Part shown: one piece after another, positions 60,865-64,000 of the stretch
Position numbering within the stretch: position 1 is the stretch's first letter
Layout: every line of letters starts with the position of its first letter
Source of the DNA: Voacanga thouarsii
Taxonomy: Eukaryota > Streptophyta > Magnoliopsida > Gentianales > Apocynaceae
Direction of reading: 5' to 3'
Assembly (NCBI GenBank): GCA_026120185.1
Contig: JANUWF010001622.1
Span: 1,674,001-1,738,000, forward strand
Length of the DNA: 64,000 bases
Position numbers and translations under genes: made by a program
The notes under the pieces: generated by a model
Databases searched by the model: none
Seen by the model: the letters and a program-made list of their open reading frames with translations, nothing else
Told to the model about the DNA's origin: nothing

Positions 60865-63111
60865 TCACTTGGCGCTCAAGTTTGGGAACTGCCCTGGGTC
60901 TCCAATTGAAGGGGCTTCCACATTGCTCATTGAGTTGCCGCCAGCATAGCCTCTGCCGCCACGACCACGGCCTCGACCGCGCCCACCAGGGGAGTAATAC
61001 CTCTCACCTTCTGCCGGTTTCAAGAACTCATTGATACTAACAGCCTATAACCACCAACAATGAAACAGAGAAAGGAACAAAATACGTTATCTTTTCTATT
61101 GGAGAAGACCAGTGAAGAAAGCTGGATAAAAGAAGAGCATTCAGAAACAGATGCACCGAACAAACAATATAAAACAGCCAGAAGACAGCAGATAAAGGTA
61201 CTCCAAACGAAGGTCTAAAGTGATTGGACACAAAAAGTTATGTAACCAAGACTTAGAGGTCCATAAAGTTTTCAAGTACAAATTTTCCGACATACAAGAA
61301 AAGTTTATGTTAAAAGTGCACCTTTTTAGCTCTCTCTTCCTTCTCAGCAGCTTCTTTCTTCTTGTCTTTGTCAGAACCCTAAAGCAAATAAATAAATTAA
61401 ATTAAATTCAACAGAAGTCTTATTTTAGTAGTCAATCTCAAAGCATGATTACAACAGCTTAAAGAAGCAGATTTAGTGAAGTAATTCTATGCAAGTCTAA
61501 AGGGGTTTCACCAATTTGATGAAGACATCGTCATTGCTTTTCTTGTTTGCAAGCTGCTGCATGGATGCAAATTCTTTGGTGTCAACTTTCCTCTCCTCAG
61601 TCTTAAGAGTCTGCAGAGCCTTTCTCTTTTCTTCCAGCACTTTCTCATACTCTTCAAGTGTCATCTCCTTCATGGTCAAGCAAAATGCAATAAAAAACAG
61701 TATAAACACACAAGAAACATTACGTAAATCAACATATTACAGCTTAATTTTTGTCTTATAAAGGGTTGGACTCAGGATACAATCCCTCATTTTGCAGATC
61801 GTAGCTATGACCATATTTAGATGACTAAAACTGGTACATTTAGGAGTATCCAATACTAGCTGGACATAAAGTGTGCACAAAAAAGCCAAAAGACAACAGA
61901 AAAACAAAGAAGCATGCAGTGATGGATGTGATCCAAATATGATAATAACACGTGGAACAGCATCCCCCATGCATATCCAGATTGGGAATTTTGAATGTAT
62001 AGGGGGTAGCTAAGGAAAGATGAGGAGCCTCTAAATCATGTTTTATAAAGCTCTTCTTTTTTTCTTTTTTTTTGGGGGGGGGGGGGGGGTGGTGGGGTGC
62101 TTTTCTAGCTTTCCATAAAATTTTGCAGCTTTTTGTGCTTCATTGCATCATCGACCTTCAGATGAAGTAAGAGTTCTCAAGGCTCTTTCAATTGCTGCAA
62201 CCATATCAACTATTCTTCCTACTACTTTTCTTTTTTTTTTTTTTTGGGGGGGGAGGAGTTGTGTGTACTTGTGAGGAGAAGGAATCACATGTTCTGGTCT
62301 AAATAAGGACAATAAAGACACTAGAACAACAGCAATCAATGGATAAACACTTTGTACTGAAGATGCTCACCTTATTCTCTGGCTCCTTCTCTTCAGTTTC
62401 ATTTGCAGGAGCTTCTTTATTTCCCTCTGCTGTTTCTTCCTCTCCTGATGGTAACTTCTCAACATTTGGATTTTTCTCACCTTCACTCACAACTTCCTCG
62501 GTCATCCTGCATAAGGAAAACATGATGTCAAAATATCATAATCAGATTCTTGAGAGTAAAGCAAAAATAAAACAGAAATGACATTTAGAATGATTAAAGT
62601 TCACATGGCCGAAGGTAACGAGGAAATACTCACTGAGCAAGTTCATCAGTCTGAGTTCCCCAGTTCCCTCGGCCAGCTCCTTCACGTTTGAACTCATTTC
62701 TGCAAATGAAACGTGTCCCACATTGAAAATGCAGTGTGGCAAACACATCATACAAAGGATACTATCACTTTATTATATTAAAACAGAAATCTTACCCACG
62801 TCCTGTGCCACTGTGGCGGTCAAAAGCCCTGCGAGGCCGTTCTCCATCACCCAATTCCCCATTGCTAAAACCACCTCGGCGAGCGCCACGGAATGGACCA
62901 CGGGGTCCACCGTAGCCACCTCGCCTTTCATTAGATTTTCCCGCATCTGCTTCTTCACCTGAAGCTTGACCACCAGAGAATTCTCTGTTACCAAATGCAT
63001 TCTCACTACTAGCCAATTCCCTGTTAAATCCACCGCCTCCACGACCACGCCCATAACCACGCCCGCCACCTCGTCCTCCTCCACGTCCACCTTCAGCTTT
63101 TGCCTCTCTCA
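60865..63111 (-). CDS. RGG-box RNA-binding protein (RGGA/SERBP1-like), 5' partial
   Basis: Minus-strand exons seen: 62796-63111, 62634-62699, 62371-62506, 61512-61667, 61322-61378 and 60865-61044, all GT-AG and in phase. The first one begins two bases into a codon (acceptor CCCACAG), so at least one 5' exon with the start and the Stm1-type N terminus lies beyond 64000, after an intron of at least 889 bases. Order of parts: Arg/Gly-rich stretch (GGRGGGRGYGRGRGGGG), RPRRAFDRHSGTGRGNEFKR (the HABP4/PAI-RBP1 signature), an acidic Glu-rich segment, EMTLEEYEKVLEEKRKAL, ERKVDTKEF, KKSNDDVFIKLG, a Lys-rich patch and a C-terminal RGRGRGRGGRGY, ending FPNLSAK. Plant RGGA-type proteins bind RNA in cytoplasm and nucleus and associate with ribosomes, with roles in stress tolerance. 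No damage seen. Confidence 0.93.
62075..62100. repeat. Poly-T/poly-G run inside an RGG-gene intron
   Basis: A T-rich stretch followed by a long G run. A similar T-then-G block is found again at about 62228-62255. Homopolymer lengths here may be unreliable. Confidence 0.7.
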
Positions 63112-64000
63112 CTGTGGGAGTAGCCAACAACCAAACAAGTAGACATTAAGAAAATAAAAGGCAAATACATGTTTGTTGGGGGGGGGGGTAGAGCACAGGA
63201 TGACATGGATCAGGATTTTGCGGACAGAAGTAAATTTGATCAAGAATTTGCACATCAAAAACATCGAACAAAAAGGATGGATTTCACAAATAAGATCTCA
63301 CAGAATGCATAAGTAAATGGGTTGTCAATAAACAAGCAGGAACAAAATATGCACTTTACATATCTTTGGGTGCATAATAGTAGCATATATGTCAGAACTC
63401 TAATTTCCTCCTATATTATCTCCACCCTCTGATTCTACAAATAAGTATACTAACTTTCCAAATAAATTTCTATTTATTCTTGTCCATACTTGTGGAAGAT
63501 CCATAAACACATTCTTTCATTGGCCAAGTCCTTCTAAAAAATCGCAAATTGATGAGTTAACAAATAGATCCCCAGACAAAATTAACACCACCAAAAACCA
63601 ATGATAAAGTGAAGAAGCTTTAAAAACTAAGAGGAAGATGTTGGATCTTCTAGTGGGAAGTTAAATTCTCATTTGTAACATACATACCAAACCCCTTCTC
63701 TTAACTTGAAAGGAGTGAAAGGATGTACTACACCAAAAAGTACATGCTTATGTAAGGACTTTTTGAAACATAACTGAAATGAGGAAAGCAACTATAGCTG
63801 CATACATACAGCAAAGCAAACTGCTATAAATGCCAGATATGCACAATACAACACCAAGAAGTTTTCATCATCCCCGAGAGAGAGTGAAAAATGCAGCATG
63901 TCATTGTTGAACCAGCCTTACAACACAACCAGGCATATTTACAGATATATATAAGGAAATCCTAAATTAATATAAAAACAAGAAATTCCTGAGTGCCAAC
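63112..64000 (-). other. Intron of the RGG-protein gene, running off the window
   Basis: No exon with the expected N-terminal text (Asn-Pro-Phe then Asp-rich) is visible on the minus strand, so this is read as intron. A G-run lies at about 63178-63188. Confidence 0.65.

Noticed and set aside
62773..63090. 105-residue Val/Gly-rich minus-strand frame
   Set aside because: Out-of-frame shadow of the RGG-protein exon.
1..64000. CRISPR arrays, bacterial operons, organelle DNA, rRNA
   Set aside because: No spaced identical short repeats with unique spacers, no dense intron-less operons and no rRNA-like text; all evidence points to a plant nuclear genome.

Overview
This window is nuclear DNA of a flowering plant, almost certainly a eudicot. 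It has AT-rich intergenic DNA, many TA microsatellites, short exons with GT-AG introns, plant-specific gene families (uclacyanin, RABD GTPase, plant RGG protein, RKD factors) and plant transposon types (Copia, MULE, plant mobile domain). I cannot name the species. All coordinates were read by eye. I checked splice phases by hand so that every gene model given adds up to whole codons.

Layout. 1-3.36 kb: no gene recognised. 3.36-6.67 kb (-): Bax inhibitor-1 family gene, six exons. 7.42-7.59 kb: a near-perfect 80-bp-arm foldback. 8.49-10.17 kb: a small decayed MULE with a perfect 9-bp target duplication. 12.18-12.41 kb (+): a possible 76-residue two-helix membrane protein. 14.38-17.27 kb (+): conserved, probably plastid-targeted protein, five exons. 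17.83-18.72 kb (-): uclacyanin-type phytocyanin, convergent with the previous gene. 23.02-28.22 kb (+): Copia element C with 316/313-bp LTRs and ATAAA target duplication. 28.39-34.62 kb (-): a 6.2-kb MULE carrying a broken transposase and a broken plant-mobile-domain gene. 35.72-37.91 kb (+): a 2-oxoglutarate/Fe(II) dioxygenase gene that looks dead (nonsense codon in exon 1, iron-ligand His changed to Arg). 42.81-48.16 kb (+) and 48.33-53.47 kb (-): two copies, tail to tail, of one Copia family. 55.96-59.61 kb (+): RABD2 (Rab1/YPT1-type) GTPase, eight exons. 60.87 kb to beyond the right edge (-): RGG-box RNA-binding protein, 5' exon(s) outside the window.

Main discovery. The paired Copia elements A and B each carry, inside gag-pol and antisense to it, an intron-containing RKD-type RWP-RK transcription-factor gene. 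It sits where the zinc knuckle, protease and integrase core should be. The two copies have different 5-bp target duplications (AAATT and ATATA), so the RKD-carrying unit transposed at least twice. Each lesion found in the two RKD copies is private to one copy, so their common ancestor was more intact than either, and an intact mobile RKD may exist elsewhere in this genome. The two elements also form an inverted repeat of about 5 kb per arm with a 170-bp spacer, a plausible source of double-stranded RNA.
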